From the NCBI GenBank assembly GCA_963931925.1, contig OZ007582.1, forward strand, positions 37,535,617 to 37,599,616: DNA of 64,000 nucleotides, read 5' to 3'. Below the pieces are notes generated by a model that ran no database searches, was not told the DNA's origin, and saw only the letters and a program-made list of their open reading frames with translations. Within the stretch, counting starts at the first letter, position 1. Each line of letters begins with the position of its first letter. Position numbers and translations under genes: made by a program. Below are positions 57,401 to 63,415 of the stretch, one piece after another. This DNA comes from Onchidella celtica. Its lineage: Eukaryota; Mollusca; Gastropoda; Systellommatophora; Onchidiidae.

Positions 57401-59252
57401 TACGCTGCTGGTCTTGTCAAAAGGGAAATTTGCAAGACCTGCCCAGGTCGACTAGCAATGACTATAAACTTATACACTATAGTTATACAGGTATGATAAT
57501 GTTAACTAGCTGAGGTACCAACCAGGGCCGGATTAAGACCATTACAGGCCCTAAGCACTTAACAGATTTTGGTGCCCCCTGTGTACCATGTATAACATTC
57601 TGCAAACGTTGAGGCATTCTCCACTGAATGTGTATGGCCTCAATAGAGGCAGGCCAAGTTTTTGATAAATTTAAAAATTTTAAAAGTGACTCTTATACGC
57701 CACCAAATACTTTAATTTTTTTCATTCTATGGGGGCCCCATTTTGTGGGCCCTGGTTCAGCTGCATGACATTTACGACCATTACCGAAGTCTGTGCACTT
57801 CTATAATTCTTATCTCAGACACTGCGTGAACACTGGGCAGTTTGTTTAGTAAATACACAGTCTCAAACATCCTATGCAAAATGGGCGTAACTTGGTAGGA
57901 ATGTTCAATAAAAAATCAGTGCAGAAAAACTGTTCAACTTCAATTAATGTTTTCTTTTTCATGGCTCTTTAAATTGATTTGCTACAAGCTATAAGTCCAG
58001 ATTTTAACACAAAGCCAAAACTCACTTGAATTAAAACAATATGTTGTTGTTTTTTTTCTGAACCCACCAAAAAAAAAAGTATTCAACAAAATAATAATAC
58101 GTGTACTTCAGTGTGAGAGGTATTCTTTTGTGAGATTCACTAATCGTTTTTATGTTCAAGGTAAACACATATTTTAATGTTTCACAAGGTTGAGTACCAC
58201 AGAAAGATTTTTATGAATAATTTGGTCTAACTATTACTTTACAAAAAGCACAAAGAAGCAAACTCAACATCAGACTACAGTCTAACAAACAAACTATCAG
58301 TTCCGTAACGTCTGGTGTGAAATACTGGTCTAAGCAAAATTTCAAAAATATTTCAACCAGTTTCCCTGAGAAATCAATGCTGATTCTGCTCATAATAAAA
58401 AAAGAAAAAGAAAAAAAAGAAACAATCCGGTAAGGCGACACTCTCCAGCCCAGCATTAAATCATCATGATGAATAAAATAATGCAAATCGAAATGCCAAG
58501 AAAACTACTATTTTTGAAAGCCCAGCCATAGCTTGGGTTAATGTACTCGTTAGGTATAATTTCATGAAATTATGTTCAAGCCTGGAGTCCAAGTGTGACT
58601 CTGTCTCTGTGTAACAAAAAAAAACCCACAAAACTATAATGTTTAAGAAAAATGAGATCCTAGTGTGCGTGGTGATATCTTACCAATCAACTCAGCAATG
58701 GCACTAAATGGCCATGGATGAACTGTTGCTTGGGCTGCAAGAAATTTTGGATGGACCTAGTAATACAAAAGAATTCACAATAAATTAGGGTTAATGATTA
58801 AGATCAGTCTCGACAACAGGAAAATACACTTGAATCCTATCATCCCTACTTTTCCACCATACAAAATATTATTACTTTTATAAAACCATAAAAAAATCTG
58901 TGGGTTCACAGCAAAGCTTGAAACAAAGTGAGAATGTGTCAAAAATGTTTTTCACTTTACTTCTCTCTGCTCATTATTACTTTGTTTCTTGTTTTTCACT
59001 TTACTTCTCTCTGCTCATTATTACTTTGTTTCTTGTTTTTCATTTTGCTTCTCTCTGCTCATTATTACTTTCTTTTACATTTCTTGGAAACAGTAAATGC
59101 TTGTCAATAGACCCATCAGCTAAAATTTTCTTTCATTGGAAGAACCAACATCTGACCAATAAAAATATGCCCACAAAGTACCAATTTCAACCCTGACTAA
59201 ATACAAAGACACAACATACCCGAGCTGTGTCAAATATATCCTCGGTAGCCAT
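20916..59252 (-). CDS. MORC-family GHKL ATPase, 11 coding exons (introns included in span)
   Basis: Exons (all minus): 59252-59220, 58756-58684, 56986-56860, 54676-54455, 51302-51174, 48499-48376, 41136-41011, 40612-40490, 39320-39229, 36014-35919, 21489-20916. Every intron has GT-AG ends and all phases agree, giving 1719 nt and 572 residues. MORC proteins are nuclear ATPases that compact chromatin and silence transposons. Visible motifs: WPFSAIAELIDNAYDA (N box, catalytic Glu33), DNGHAM (residues 63-68), GKFGSGFKSGSMRLG (about 96-110), and an S5-like domain (about 195-350) with YGMRLYSHNRLI. A PKKK...KRPR cluster (385-402) could be a nuclear signal. Three acidic 20-residue repeats follow (412-471), then a coiled coil (about 499-550). 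No CW zinc finger was found, although MORC3/4-type relatives have one after the S5 domain. The exon 4 donor and the exon 5 and 6 acceptors are the least certain splice sites. Confidence 0.88.
21222..21401 (-). repeat. Coding tandem repeat, 3 x 60 bp
   Basis: Three diverged 60-base units encode the acidic 20-residue repeats of the MORC-like protein. The repeat keeps the frame. Confidence 0.85.
22289..22549 (-). pseudogene. PIF/Harbinger (HARBI1-like) transposase N-terminal fragment
   Basis: From an ATG at 22549 the frame has a DSSDDDILLVLILL acidic start, an Arg/Lys-rich run, WCRENFLLRSTKGEIHRTF and LFFNYLRMSCKTYSSLTALL. This is the layout of the first part of Harbinger-type nucleases (R-R-x-W-V-R-P-W-L, then F-R-M-S, F-x-x-L-L). 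It stops at 22289-22291 before any DDE catalytic residue, and no continuation was found in the next bases. It lies in MORC intron 10 on the same strand. Confidence 0.55.
23040..23310 (+). repeat. Dispersed repeat family 2, copy 1
   Basis: Shares ACAAAGCAAACTC, ACTTCCC and ACCATTT.AAGTCTC blocks in order with 38640-38900. The copies differ at many sites. The 65-codon frame inside is not preserved in the other copy. Confidence 0.65.
23630..23995 (+). repeat. Dispersed repeat family 3, copy 1
   Basis: Begins GAGTTTGAGTTTGG and contains CGATAACGGCC-like, TTCATTATCT, GAAAATAATTCT and TGCCTTCTT blocks in the same order as 35510-35855. Confidence 0.7.
24179..24183. other. Target site duplication of element B, left (GACAG)
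   Basis: GACAG immediately precedes the 5' LTR and recurs at 34109-34113 after the 3' LTR. Confidence 0.85.
24768..26785 (-). mobile_element. 5'-truncated zinc-finger LINE inserted in the LTR
   Basis: The 3' LTR gives the empty site (GAATAGAAAT|GGTAGGG), which places the borders to within a base. The insert is about 2018 bp with a 52-base 3' UTR, no poly(A), and a target duplication of at most 1 bp. Confidence 0.88.
24820..26785 (-). CDS. LINE ORF2 fragment: RT plus C-terminal zinc finger
   Basis: About 655 residues without a stop. RT blocks: NNYRGISLLSITGK, ITCFVDLTKAFDTVSR (first Asp), SGVKQGCVLAPTLFG and LLFADDAAIVAH (active site). They are followed by a conserved LRWLGHLHRM...RPRGRPHLRFKDTCK region and a C-terminal CNQC...ISHERSC finger. 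The endonuclease is absent because of 5' truncation. The clade is not resolved; the C-terminal layout resembles APE-type invertebrate LINEs with a terminal finger. The open frame continues upstream to 26937 into antisense LTR sequence, adding about 50 residues beginning MPPLSYTD, which also occur at 33402-33605. That extension is a fusion by chance of frame. Confidence 0.85.
27442..27455 (+). promoter_or_regulatory. Primer binding site 1, tRNA-Pro type
   Basis: TGGGGGCTCGTCCG, one base after the LTR end, matches 14 bases of the tRNA-Pro complementary primer site known from gammaretroviruses. Confidence 0.8.
27465..27478 (+). promoter_or_regulatory. Primer binding site 2, tandem copy
   Basis: Second identical TGGGGGCTCGTCCG 23 bases downstream. 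The LTR-terminal heptamer TGTGACA is repeated in front of it. Confidence 0.8.
27479..28415 (+). other. Leader of element B
   Basis: Noncoding sequence between the second primer site and the gag ATG, rich in T. It should hold the packaging signal; no motif was identified. Confidence 0.5.
28416..32513 (+). CDS. Gag-Pol polyprotein of Gmr1-like element B (integrase core deleted)
   Basis: 1365 residues in one frame from GAAATGGCGG to TAG. In order: Glu/Arg-rich coiled coil (1-85); Gag with a SCAN-like helical region (about 178-263, FREQFRRARADTREDFAAF to EASKLAEAYRT); two CCHC knuckles (CWTCGRVGHFSREC about 373, CWNCGRADHISVNC about 391); protease with LRDTGST (Asp491); integrase HHCC finger (about 679-725, ending KTCSACQK) and first core Asp (VSIDLVD). 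The frame then jumps near residue 755 to the integrase C-terminal module (TWKGPYVIERV). Reverse transcriptase follows (FCIDFRRLN, SFFDD about 1100), then RNase H (RTDASDSGVGA). INT before RT is the Gmr1 hallmark. About 150 residues with the second Asp and Glu are missing, so it cannot integrate alone. Confidence 0.9.
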   Translation: MAELQQLMKLGKELGLEGEELRGWIKEQQAEMRDERAKDREREKEAQERQQEKEAQERELKLKELEAQQQERETRIRIAELEIKKNAPTETVERQVHNKGGVRIKLPTFDDRKDDIDAFLYRFELNAQLQWGENKELWATYLASLLQGRALTYFKELQREDVQDYDKLKALLLRRFARTEEYFREQFRRARADTREDFAAFVARLTEYFANWVDLAHVGTDFAKLKDLMIRDQLYASCHKDLVAFLKENEPATVQEASKLAEAYRTAHPSKPVARAYVQDAGYVAVVEGSPAGLKDRSRQRGAYSGQAQGQRRGYHQSPAYGPGKFDRAGGLGRGNGRGRFVTFADDRRHRDSSSGRDGSRGPRPSAAQGAECWTCGRVGHFSRECRAAKCWNCGRADHISVNCPAGRIAANVDSSSSPCSPNKFHHAAACVTSDNGGGQYSKCPSCEKLLSSGVLPCGRKIPVINSCHTGSGLRVYPGFVGDEPVSVLRDTGSTVVGVHRDCIRDSQLTGETVPCIQFSGAIEKLPMARIMIDTPFLSGEVEAVVGCFPGAQLIIGNVSRVVSPSDENVQAWSQSKGIDFCAAVETRRRVADKDKIRPLATPAVNLDITPERLARLQREDPSLNPCFGEARTEKTRRYKNGSSSFFVQGGILFRMYVTVDSVQKQVVVPRSLIATVLRLAHDVPLAGHMGSTRTKERVLKDFYWPSVYRDVRLYCKTCSACQKTTHRGRTPQAPLQKIPTVSEPFKKVSIDLVDLRERLSSARTIAEEASSIASARAKNYKDRGSKLRIFKPGDKVLLLLPTDHNKLLMTWKGPYVIERVVSKVDYAIHIDGTSKVFHVNMLQRFYERPQYLCAQTRPEETVFSTACTGVVDQLDCDVSDTEAQEELQIQLPELTPTQGYRDVKINPDLTSSRSRELETLVASFPDVVTDLPGRTTVIQHQIKLTSDKPVFLRPYPLPFSSRDRVIKEVESMLKLDVIEPSTSPYSSPIVLVKKLDGSVRFCIDFRRLNTITVGDREPIPFQEELIASLAGSTWFSKIDLTKGYWEIPLTEESKQYTAFQTPIGLFQFKVMPFGLVNAPATFARLMRLVLKDIPNVVSFFDDIACHTSTWSDHIQTLTVIFQRLRQFGLTAKPAKMDLACPEIIFLGHIVGRGVQRPEVTKIDKLVGLQIPKTKKQVRSLVGILNYYRKFIPNFSSLSSSLTDLTKKGQPDKVQWTSECQTSFDNLVTALSSSPILILPDFRSNFILRTDASDSGVGACLLQEKNECLHPVCYVSRKLLQRERKYSVIERECLAIVWSVQKLGRYLMGREFCIQTDHKPLTLLSKNRSSSPRLSRWALALQPYTFVIQPIPGTSNHIADYLSRA
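32849..32869 (+). promoter_or_regulatory. Polypurine tract of element B
   Basis: A T-run followed by GGGGTGGGGGA directly before the 3' LTR. The same 11-mer flanks the LTR of element A. Confidence 0.8.
32870..34108 (+). mobile_element. 3' LTR of element B
   Basis: TGTCACG...TGTGACA, 1239 bp, uninterrupted, with AATAAA at 34002-34007. Defines the empty site for the LINE in the 5' LTR. Confidence 0.92.
34109..34113. other. Target site duplication of element B, right (GACAG)
   Basis: Matches 24179-24183. Confidence 0.85.
34114..35505. other. Part of MORC intron 10, nothing recognised
   Basis: Open frames of 60-95 codons occur on both strands (for example 34442-34726) but have no recognised motif or splice context. 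Confidence 0.5.
35510..35855 (+). repeat. Dispersed repeat family 3, copy 2
   Basis: Diverged copy of 23630-23995, starting GAGTTTGAGTTTGGG. It includes a short hairpin with GGGTCCGCGTC / GGACCCGCAGA. Confidence 0.7.
35919..36014 (-). CDS. MORC-like exon 10
   Basis: Acceptor tgtccacag and donor GAAAG|gtaagt. Codes the helix NAMQSYNRKLQEYWKD. In CW-bearing MORCs the zinc finger follows this helix. Here the phase fits directly to the last exon. Confidence 0.88.
36561..37192. mobile_element. MITE with 39-bp terminal inverted repeats
   Basis: The first 39 bases (ATATGTGAGCGAGCCTCA...) and the reverse complement of the last 39 (ATATGTGAGTGAGCCTCA...) match at about 36 positions. 632 bp with no transposase frame, inside MORC intron 9. 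The target duplication is unclear, so the superfamily is not assigned. Confidence 0.75.
38640..38900 (+). repeat. Dispersed repeat family 2, copy 2
   Basis: Diverged copy of 23040-23310, in MORC intron 9. Confidence 0.65.
39229..39320 (-). CDS. MORC-like exon 9
   Basis: Acceptor tcacaaacag and donor TTCAA|gtaagt. Codes GKARGVVGVTEANYLDP...KQDFVRDRKF, matching the G-V-V-G and K-Q-D-F motifs of MORC S5 domains. Confidence 0.92.
40490..40612 (-). CDS. MORC-like exon 8
   Basis: Acceptor cttggtgcag and donor ATCCAG|gtgggt. 41 codons containing EDYGMRLYSHNRLI, a highly conserved S5 motif of MORC proteins. Confidence 0.92.
41011..41136 (-). CDS. MORC-like exon 7
   Basis: Acceptor ccatttcag and donor GGAAT|gtgagt. 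42 codons with EYCKILFDDFKMDIILRG, the first strand region of the S5-like domain. Phase 0 at both ends. Confidence 0.9.
41441..46425. repeat. 5 kb minisatellite in MORC intron 6
   Basis: Two related unit types. The 29-base type, theme TGTTGTCTCTGCTGTGATAT plus CTTCACCCC, fills about 41441-42240 and 42600-44900. The 36-base type, with AAACCTGTCCCCTGTTGACT, fills 45200-46380 and, as a TTAAAATCTGTCATC variant, 42330-42600. Almost every unit holds the GATATCTTC core. Long open frames on both strands arise only because the units lack stops. Confidence 0.95.
43751..44732. repeat. Higher-order duplication, 2 x 491 bp, within the minisatellite
   Basis: The block starting CCTCTGTAGCCCCTGTTGTG at 43751 recurs at 44242 with the same order of variant units, including the rare TTTCTTCACC, CACTTCTG and TTGTCTGCTG markers. 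Confidence 0.85.
46426..48375. other. Rest of MORC intron 6, nothing recognised
   Basis: No gene, repeat family or RNA is supported. Confidence 0.5.
48376..48499 (-). CDS. MORC-like exon 6
   Basis: Acceptor attatccag and donor ACTG|gtaagt. Codes GNDGCLELDFSSNPKDIKCP and a charged stretch up to YKESLL, the entry to the S5 domain. Confidence 0.85.
48683..49440 (+). repeat. Local duplicated segment flanking a dispersed repeat
   Basis: GAAATGTCAGTCAAATTC and the T-rich sequence after it occur at about 48704 and 49362. Between them 48880-49190 is copy 2 of the repeat at 19493-19740. It includes a G-run at 49100-49111. Confidence 0.55.
50100..51180. repeat. 61-bp tandem array, 18 units, overlapping exon 5 donor
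   Basis: Unit theme TATCTATTTAAACTGGATGT, then AATCTTCAAACACTCACTTT and GTCATATTTATATATTTAT. 18 nearly identical copies. One unit near 51100-51115 has TTGGGGG in place of the CACTTTG part and is a base shorter. The last unit runs 7 bases into MORC exon 5 and includes its splice donor. Confidence 0.95.
51174..51302 (-). CDS. MORC-like exon 5
   Basis: Codes FAENLSAIAGSGLF...ELKAEFL...GGGTTIYVLNLT, matching the end of the MORC ATPase. The donor ACAAA|gtgagt lies inside the last unit of the 61-bp tandem array. The acceptor aagaacag is weak but phase-compatible. Confidence 0.8.
51303..52865. other. Part of MORC intron 4, nothing recognised
   Basis: Contains T-runs and a G-rich patch at about 52610-52650. 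No gene is supported. Confidence 0.45.
52879..53129 (+). pseudogene. Zinc-finger LINE ORF2 C-terminal fragment
   Basis: The frame reads NINPGTWEELAEDHSAWKST, then a CQYC...ISHERSC finger and a TAG. Nearly the same finger ends the LINE at 24820 (CNQC...ISHERSC). A TAA lies just upstream, so only about 80 residues remain. It sits in MORC intron 4. Confidence 0.7.
53175..53390 (+). pseudogene. Tc1/mariner transposase C-terminal fragment
   Basis: The frame reads NSIEHAWDEL, then LVRELIAEWNII and GMRHLC, stop, ALINALCGQT. This is the NPIEHVWDxL...EWxxI...SMRRR pattern at the end of Tc1-like transposases, with the last acidic catalytic residue in the NxIE motif. Only the C-terminus survives. It follows the LINE fragment by about 45 bases. 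Confidence 0.65.
53391..54454. other. Part of MORC intron 4, nothing recognised
   Basis: AT-rich. An open frame at 53641-53961 (minus) shows no known motif and does not fit the MORC splice phases. Confidence 0.45.
54455..54676 (-). CDS. MORC-like exon 4
   Basis: Acceptor gtttcag. Codes SFGFCEKK, the GSGFKSGSMRLG nucleotide-binding loop and LSQTLLADI. The donor GGTGGA|gtatag is chosen because it keeps phase with exon 5. The frame stays open a little further, so a later donor is possible. Confidence 0.8.
54834..55332 (+). pseudogene. Zinc-finger LINE ORF2 C-terminal fragment, frameshifted
   Basis: The first frame has IKWQNTVPDTEVL, SQLSWAGRL and YRLPKK. Another frame continues LKAFNLDTTCWEEAIQNRAN, and a third ends CPNCQRSFRAQIGL...CTH before a double stop. 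This matches the post-RT region of LINEs of the same broad type as 24820-26785, decayed by at least two frameshifts. It lies in MORC intron 3. Confidence 0.7.
55333..56859. other. Part of MORC intron 3, nothing recognised
   Basis: No gene or repeat is supported. Confidence 0.5.
56860..56986 (-). CDS. MORC-like exon 3
   Basis: Acceptor cattacag and donor GAG|gtaagg. Codes DNAYDANAKEMKIDF...EDNGHAMD. Completes the N box and carries the altered DxGxG motif. Confidence 0.92.
57523..57754. mobile_element. hAT-like non-autonomous element
   Basis: Begins CAGGGCCGGATTAAG and ends GTGGGCCCTG, a start and end commonly seen in hAT-derived short elements. The inverted repeat is only about 7-8 bases and the expected 8-bp target duplication is not conserved. 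MORC intron 2. Confidence 0.45.
58684..58756 (-). CDS. MORC-like exon 2
   Basis: Acceptor ttactag and donor TTG|gtaaga. Codes VHPKFL...HPWPFSAIAELI, the start of the GHKL ATPase with the catalytic Glu. Ends in phase 1. Confidence 0.9.
58950..59085. repeat. Tandem repeat, 3 x 44 bp
   Basis: TTCTCTCTGCTCATTATTAC with T-rich flanks repeats at 44-base steps (starts near 58953, 58997 and 59041). MORC intron 1. Confidence 0.85.
59220..59252 (-). CDS. MORC-like exon 1 (start codon)
   Basis: Codes MATEDIFDTAR and ends at CTCGG|gtatgt. An acceptor-like ctgcag lies two bases before the ATG, so a noncoding 5' exon probably exists upstream (higher coordinates). Confidence 0.8.
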
Positions 59253-60505
59253 ATCTGCAGTTGATGTAGCTTGCAAAAAACTTGCCTCTGTATTTTAGGA
59301 CTGACAGTCTGACGGTAGGGCACAAGAGATGAGCCCTTGGGGGATTGTTCTGAATGAAAACAAACAAACAAAACAAAATAATAAAAAACATGAACCTCTG
59401 CACTGACAAGACAACAAGTAAATAGCCAATGATCTGAAATTTTTGTTTAATCTGATGTATATGTTTGACAATGGTGATAATGGGCAAACTGGATGGCTGG
59501 AGATGCAGGCCCAGGGAGAGAGAGAAGATTCCTGACAGCGTGTCATGTCAGCTTGGCTGAAGGCAGACAGAGTGACAGACATGATCATGGCGACGTGGGG
59601 ACCGGGACAAGTGATAGGGCATGATCACCTACGCCAGCTGGCACAGTATTTCATAATGATGATGTTTGACTGCACAATAGTAATTAAATACATGTATTAT
59701 CAAAATTATATACCAGTTAAAAATTATAAGATCGACATTTTATAAATTTTTAAAAAAAATTTAAATGTCAGAAATGAATAAAATGAAGAAGTCTTGCCTC
59801 CTTCGATTGAAATACAGTGGAACTTTGTTACAACGAGATGTAACGGTCTATCAAAAATGTCTCATTATATCCAAGGTCTCGCTACTCCAGCAAAGAGGAC
59901 AAAAAGCAAGGCAGGGGATAAAAATCCCCCCGTCCCCCCTTTTTCATGGTTGCCTCCCTTGTTAGCATGTCCTTTACACCAATATAATATCAACTGACAG
60001 CAGATCTCAGCCTTCATTTCGGTACTGATTTTTTTTTTGTTGGTCAACGGTAGCTGTGCTGTGATCGATGTATAAAGCGAGATCAGAGTGAGAGGCAAAA
60101 GTTATAAACAGAGGAATGAGTTCGTTTCCGGTGGTTTCCAATGCTGTTTCATTCTATGAATGTGAACAGAATAGCCAAGTGATAGTGATACAGGGAGTGT
60201 AGGCATGTGGTCAGCTCAGTGTGGACAAAGAGCACATGGTGCATGGAAGAGATTAGTGACGATCAGTGACGTGTAATAATTATCACATATTACAGGTTGT
60301 GACAAGACAGTGCACATGCCTGATGAAGCTACACAGTTGTAGCCTACATGGCCTGCCCCACAATTACCTCACTGAGTGATGAGTCATAAGTTTGAACTGA
60401 TTGTGCATTGTGTGCTGTCATAGCATATGGTCAGTAGAGAGAGAAAGTATACTAGGTCTAAGCACGAGATGGCCAGGTGGGGTCACAAAATTTAGTAACA
60501 AACAA
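59253..60505. other. Upstream region of MORC-like gene
   Basis: Should contain the 5' noncoding exon and promoter. A TTTCCGG (ETS-like, minus CCGGAAA) lies near 60126. There is a pogo-like end CAGTGGAACTTTGTTACAAC at about 59815. No clear transcription start is seen. Confidence 0.35.
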
Positions 60506-60529
60506 AGAACAATACATGTATATCATGTC

Positions 60530-60712
60530 TTGACTCCCTAGATGCTGTACTACCTCTTGCACCTGCCACCTTCCTTTCAATCACTAGCTTAGCAGTATAG
60601 GTGATTGTCGCCCACTTTCCCTCTCTCTTCACCTCTGGCAGCTCAGTTAGCAAGGTCTCTCTTGCCTTACAAATCTCTATTGGAAAATCTTCAATGATGT
60701 CATGAGGGGTGC
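60530..60712 (-). pseudogene. LINE ORF1 C-terminal fragment
   Basis: The minus-strand frame reads HDIIEDFPIEICKARETLL, then EGKWATITYTAKLVIERK. This is the end of L1-type ORF1 proteins (DFP, A-R-x-x-L, K-x-G-K-x-A, K-L-V-I). RNA-binding chaperone remnant; possibly the other end of the ORF1 at 63416-63892. Confidence 0.55.
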
Positions 60713-60989
60713 ATAGTGTATTCCAAACTATTCGCGCTGTTTTCCAACCTCGAAGGTTGAGAAAGGGAACTATAATATAATCGGTCTAGGGTGTATACAA
60801 TCATGTGCCATTACATTACTTTGCCATCTAATGCCGGTTCTCTGGATGGTGAAGTCCATGCTAACCGACAAATGCATTTTCTTTTCCATATTATATATGC
60901 TAAAGTACCCGCTCTACGAACAGTACCATGGGCATATTTTGACATAAACTGGGCAGGTGTAGATGAGGCCTTGCCAAGGAATAAACCTG

Positions 60990-61140
60990 ACTCCGCCCTC
61001 CTTCCCACCCCCTCCCCAACAAATTTCTCCTGTCCATCCCATCTCTTTCTCCCCCAATGCCCCCCGATTCCACGTCCCCCCATCTCCCTTCTCTTCCTCT
61101 CCTCTCGTCCATCTCCCCTTCCCTCCCTCCCTGACAGATG
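60990..61140. repeat. C/T-rich low-complexity tract
   Basis: Runs such as CCCTCCCC and TCTCCCTTC. Overlapping open frames on both strands are composition artefacts. Confidence 0.8.
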
Positions 61141-61332
61141 CTCCAATGCCAGATGTGCTCATAGTTTACCAAGCTTAGGCGACTTGACAAAGCTGTTACA
61201 ATTTTCAAAAGGCACTGCAACAGTAACTTCTTGAAACAACCTGAACACATTTTATACTTAGTTCAACAATCATTTTTCGTGCGCTACACAACATACACTG
61301 ACACAGGCTGCTTGAGCCAAGTTGAGCGCAAC

Positions 61333-61341
61333 TCTAGATCT
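61333..61341. other. Target duplication of jockey-like LINE, left (TCTAGATCT)
   Basis: TCTAGATCT recurs at 62996-63004 at the other border. Confidence 0.65.
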
Positions 61342-62995
61342 TCTTCTTCTTCTTCTTATGAAGTTGATTCGTCTATGTAAAAGACGATCCCTCAACTGCA
61401 CCATATGCGACTCGACGTTACTCCTCTGAGGCTAAAAAACAGGGTAAAAGCCCTGCATATATTAGGACCATTTAAAATACATGTATATTCGTTGTGTAAA
61501 TTCTTTTGTATATATCTCTCTGGTATAAATATCTCTTGGCATCAAGATTATGCACAGAAATAGACCCGTACCCTAGATACAATGGTAGCTGCAACGGATA
61601 ATTATGTTCTTTAATTCATTGTCAAAAGCCGCTGCAGACGATAGTGTTTCGACCTCAGCCGGGAGGTTGTTCCACATCCTGATGACATTAGGGTAAAATG
61701 AGTAAAGATGGCTGTTAATCCGTGAGCTTGGGATGTTATATTTTATGTTATTCCTTCTGTTGCCTCTGGTATTAATGGTGAGGTGGTTCAGTGGAATATG
61801 GGTATTTCCTTCCCTGCCCTTATGAAATATTTTTACTTTGTTTTTTGCTCTTCTTTCTTCTAGTGGTGTCCACTCGAGGTCTCTCATCATTTTATTGACA
61901 CTACTGCTTCTAGCATAGTCATTTGTCACAAAGCGAGCAGCTCTCCTCTGGACCCTTTCCAGTTGTTCTATATTTATTCGACAGTGGGGGTCCCAGACAC
62001 TGCAGCCATACTCTAGGGCGGGCCTCACGAAGGTGTTATAACATTTTTCTTTTACCTCCCTATCACAGTTAGAGATGTTCCTTTTCAGAAATGCTAGTAT
62101 ACCGTTTGCTTTGTTACATGTGCTATTAATATGTTGGTTCCATGTAAGTTTTCTGTCCAATGTAACTCCTAAATATATAGCCTCATCTGTTTCACTCAAT
62201 TTCTCGCCATGTATAAAGTAGTCTGAGGTGATGTTGTGATGTTTATTTGAAATTCTCAGGACTTGGCATTTATTGGGGTGGAATTCCATACACCAGTCCC
62301 TCTCCCATTCTTGTAGACTGTCCAAATCTTTCTGTAAAATTTCCGTATCTTCTTTTGAATTTATTGTTCTATAGAGGAGGCTATCATCAGCAAACAGTCG
62401 TAATTTAGTACCTGGAGAGATTTTACTTGGCAGATGGTTAATATAAACTAAAAATAGCAGGGGGCCCATTACAGTACCCTGAGGTACTCCCAAGAGAACA
62501 GGTGCAGGATTGGATGACTTTCCGTCAACGACTACTATTTGTGTTTTGTTTTCTAAAAAAGACTTAATCCACCTCAAAGTACTGTTTCTAACTCCATAAT
62601 GATTTAGTTTAGTCAAAAGACTAGCATGGTGCACTTTATCGAAGGCCTTACTGAAATCTAGTAAAATGGTGTCGGTCTGTTTGTTATTATTCAAGTTATT
62701 AACAAAATCGTTGCAAGTTGTGATCAGCTGGGACTCACACGACCTGTTTTTTCTAAAACCATGCTGTACATGTGTTAAAACTGAGTGTCTCTCGAGATGC
62801 TTCATGATGCTGGTATGCAAGATATGCTCCAAAAGCTTACAAGATATTGATGTCAGGGAGACTGGTCTATAATTTTCAGGGCTAGCCCTATTTCCTTTCT
62901 TAAAAATGGGTACAACATTTGCTTTTTTCCAGTCTTCCGGTATTTTTCCCTGTTCAATTGAAGCTCTAAACAACAAAGTGTAAACGGGGCCAATT
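61342..62995 (-). mobile_element. 5'-truncated jockey-like LINE
   Basis: RT frame, about 230-base 3' UTR and an (AAG)n tail on the minus strand (61338-61356). Flanked by the 9-bp direct repeat TCTAGATCT. Homology to RT begins exactly at the inner border (IGPVYTLLF). Confidence 0.8.
61573..62995 (-). CDS. LINE ORF2 fragment: reverse transcriptase (jockey-like)
   Basis: About 470 intact residues: IPEDWKKANVVPIFKKG, NYRPVSLTSISCKLLE, ILLDFSKAFDKVHH (first Asp), LGVPQGTVMGPLLFLVYIN and LRLFADDSLLY (active site). The C-terminal part is LGVTLDRKLTWNQHI, VRPALEYGCSVWDPH and QRRAARFV, typical of jockey-group ORF2. It stops at 61573. No endonuclease because the copy is 5' truncated. The uninterrupted frame suggests recent arrival. 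Confidence 0.85.
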
Positions 62996-63004
62996 TCTAG
63001 ATCT
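62996..63004. other. Target duplication of jockey-like LINE, right (TCTAGATCT)
   Basis: Matches 61333-61341. It lies in the near-palindrome CTAGATCTAG. Confidence 0.65.
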
Positions 63005-63415
63005 AGGTCACGTTAATAAGGGAACTTAGATTCAGTGCAAATACTAATTAACTTATTTTCACACCACGGATCCTTACAAAATACATGGATGTGATGTTTT
63101 AAGTTGATTTTCGACCAACAATGTGGGAAAAAAGTTTTAGGAAAGGCGAAGAACGAAGACGGGGTGAAATAGGCACCGAGTGAAAGTTTCGATCACACTT
63201 TTTGATTCTACCGGTACTCGTCGAAAATACGTCTCTGTTTTTCCGGATCAAAAAATTTCAATATAAATAATAGTAAAGACTGATTTTTGTTCAAAATGAA
63301 TGTGTCCATGTAACTTATCATCAAAAAGTAAGACAGTAGCCTACACCAAGTTCCATAATTTTTTATCGCCTAGTCACGAAGTTTTAGCTGCTGACAGATT
63401 CACCCTCTAGCTCAA
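63005..63415. other. No recognisable feature
   Basis: Sequence between the LINE and the ORF1 remnant. No frame is supported. Confidence 0.5.

Noticed and set aside
60811-61250. Overlapping open frames of 80-147 codons
   Set aside because: Mostly produced by the pyrimidine-rich tract at 60990-61140. No motif, splice context or consistent frame.
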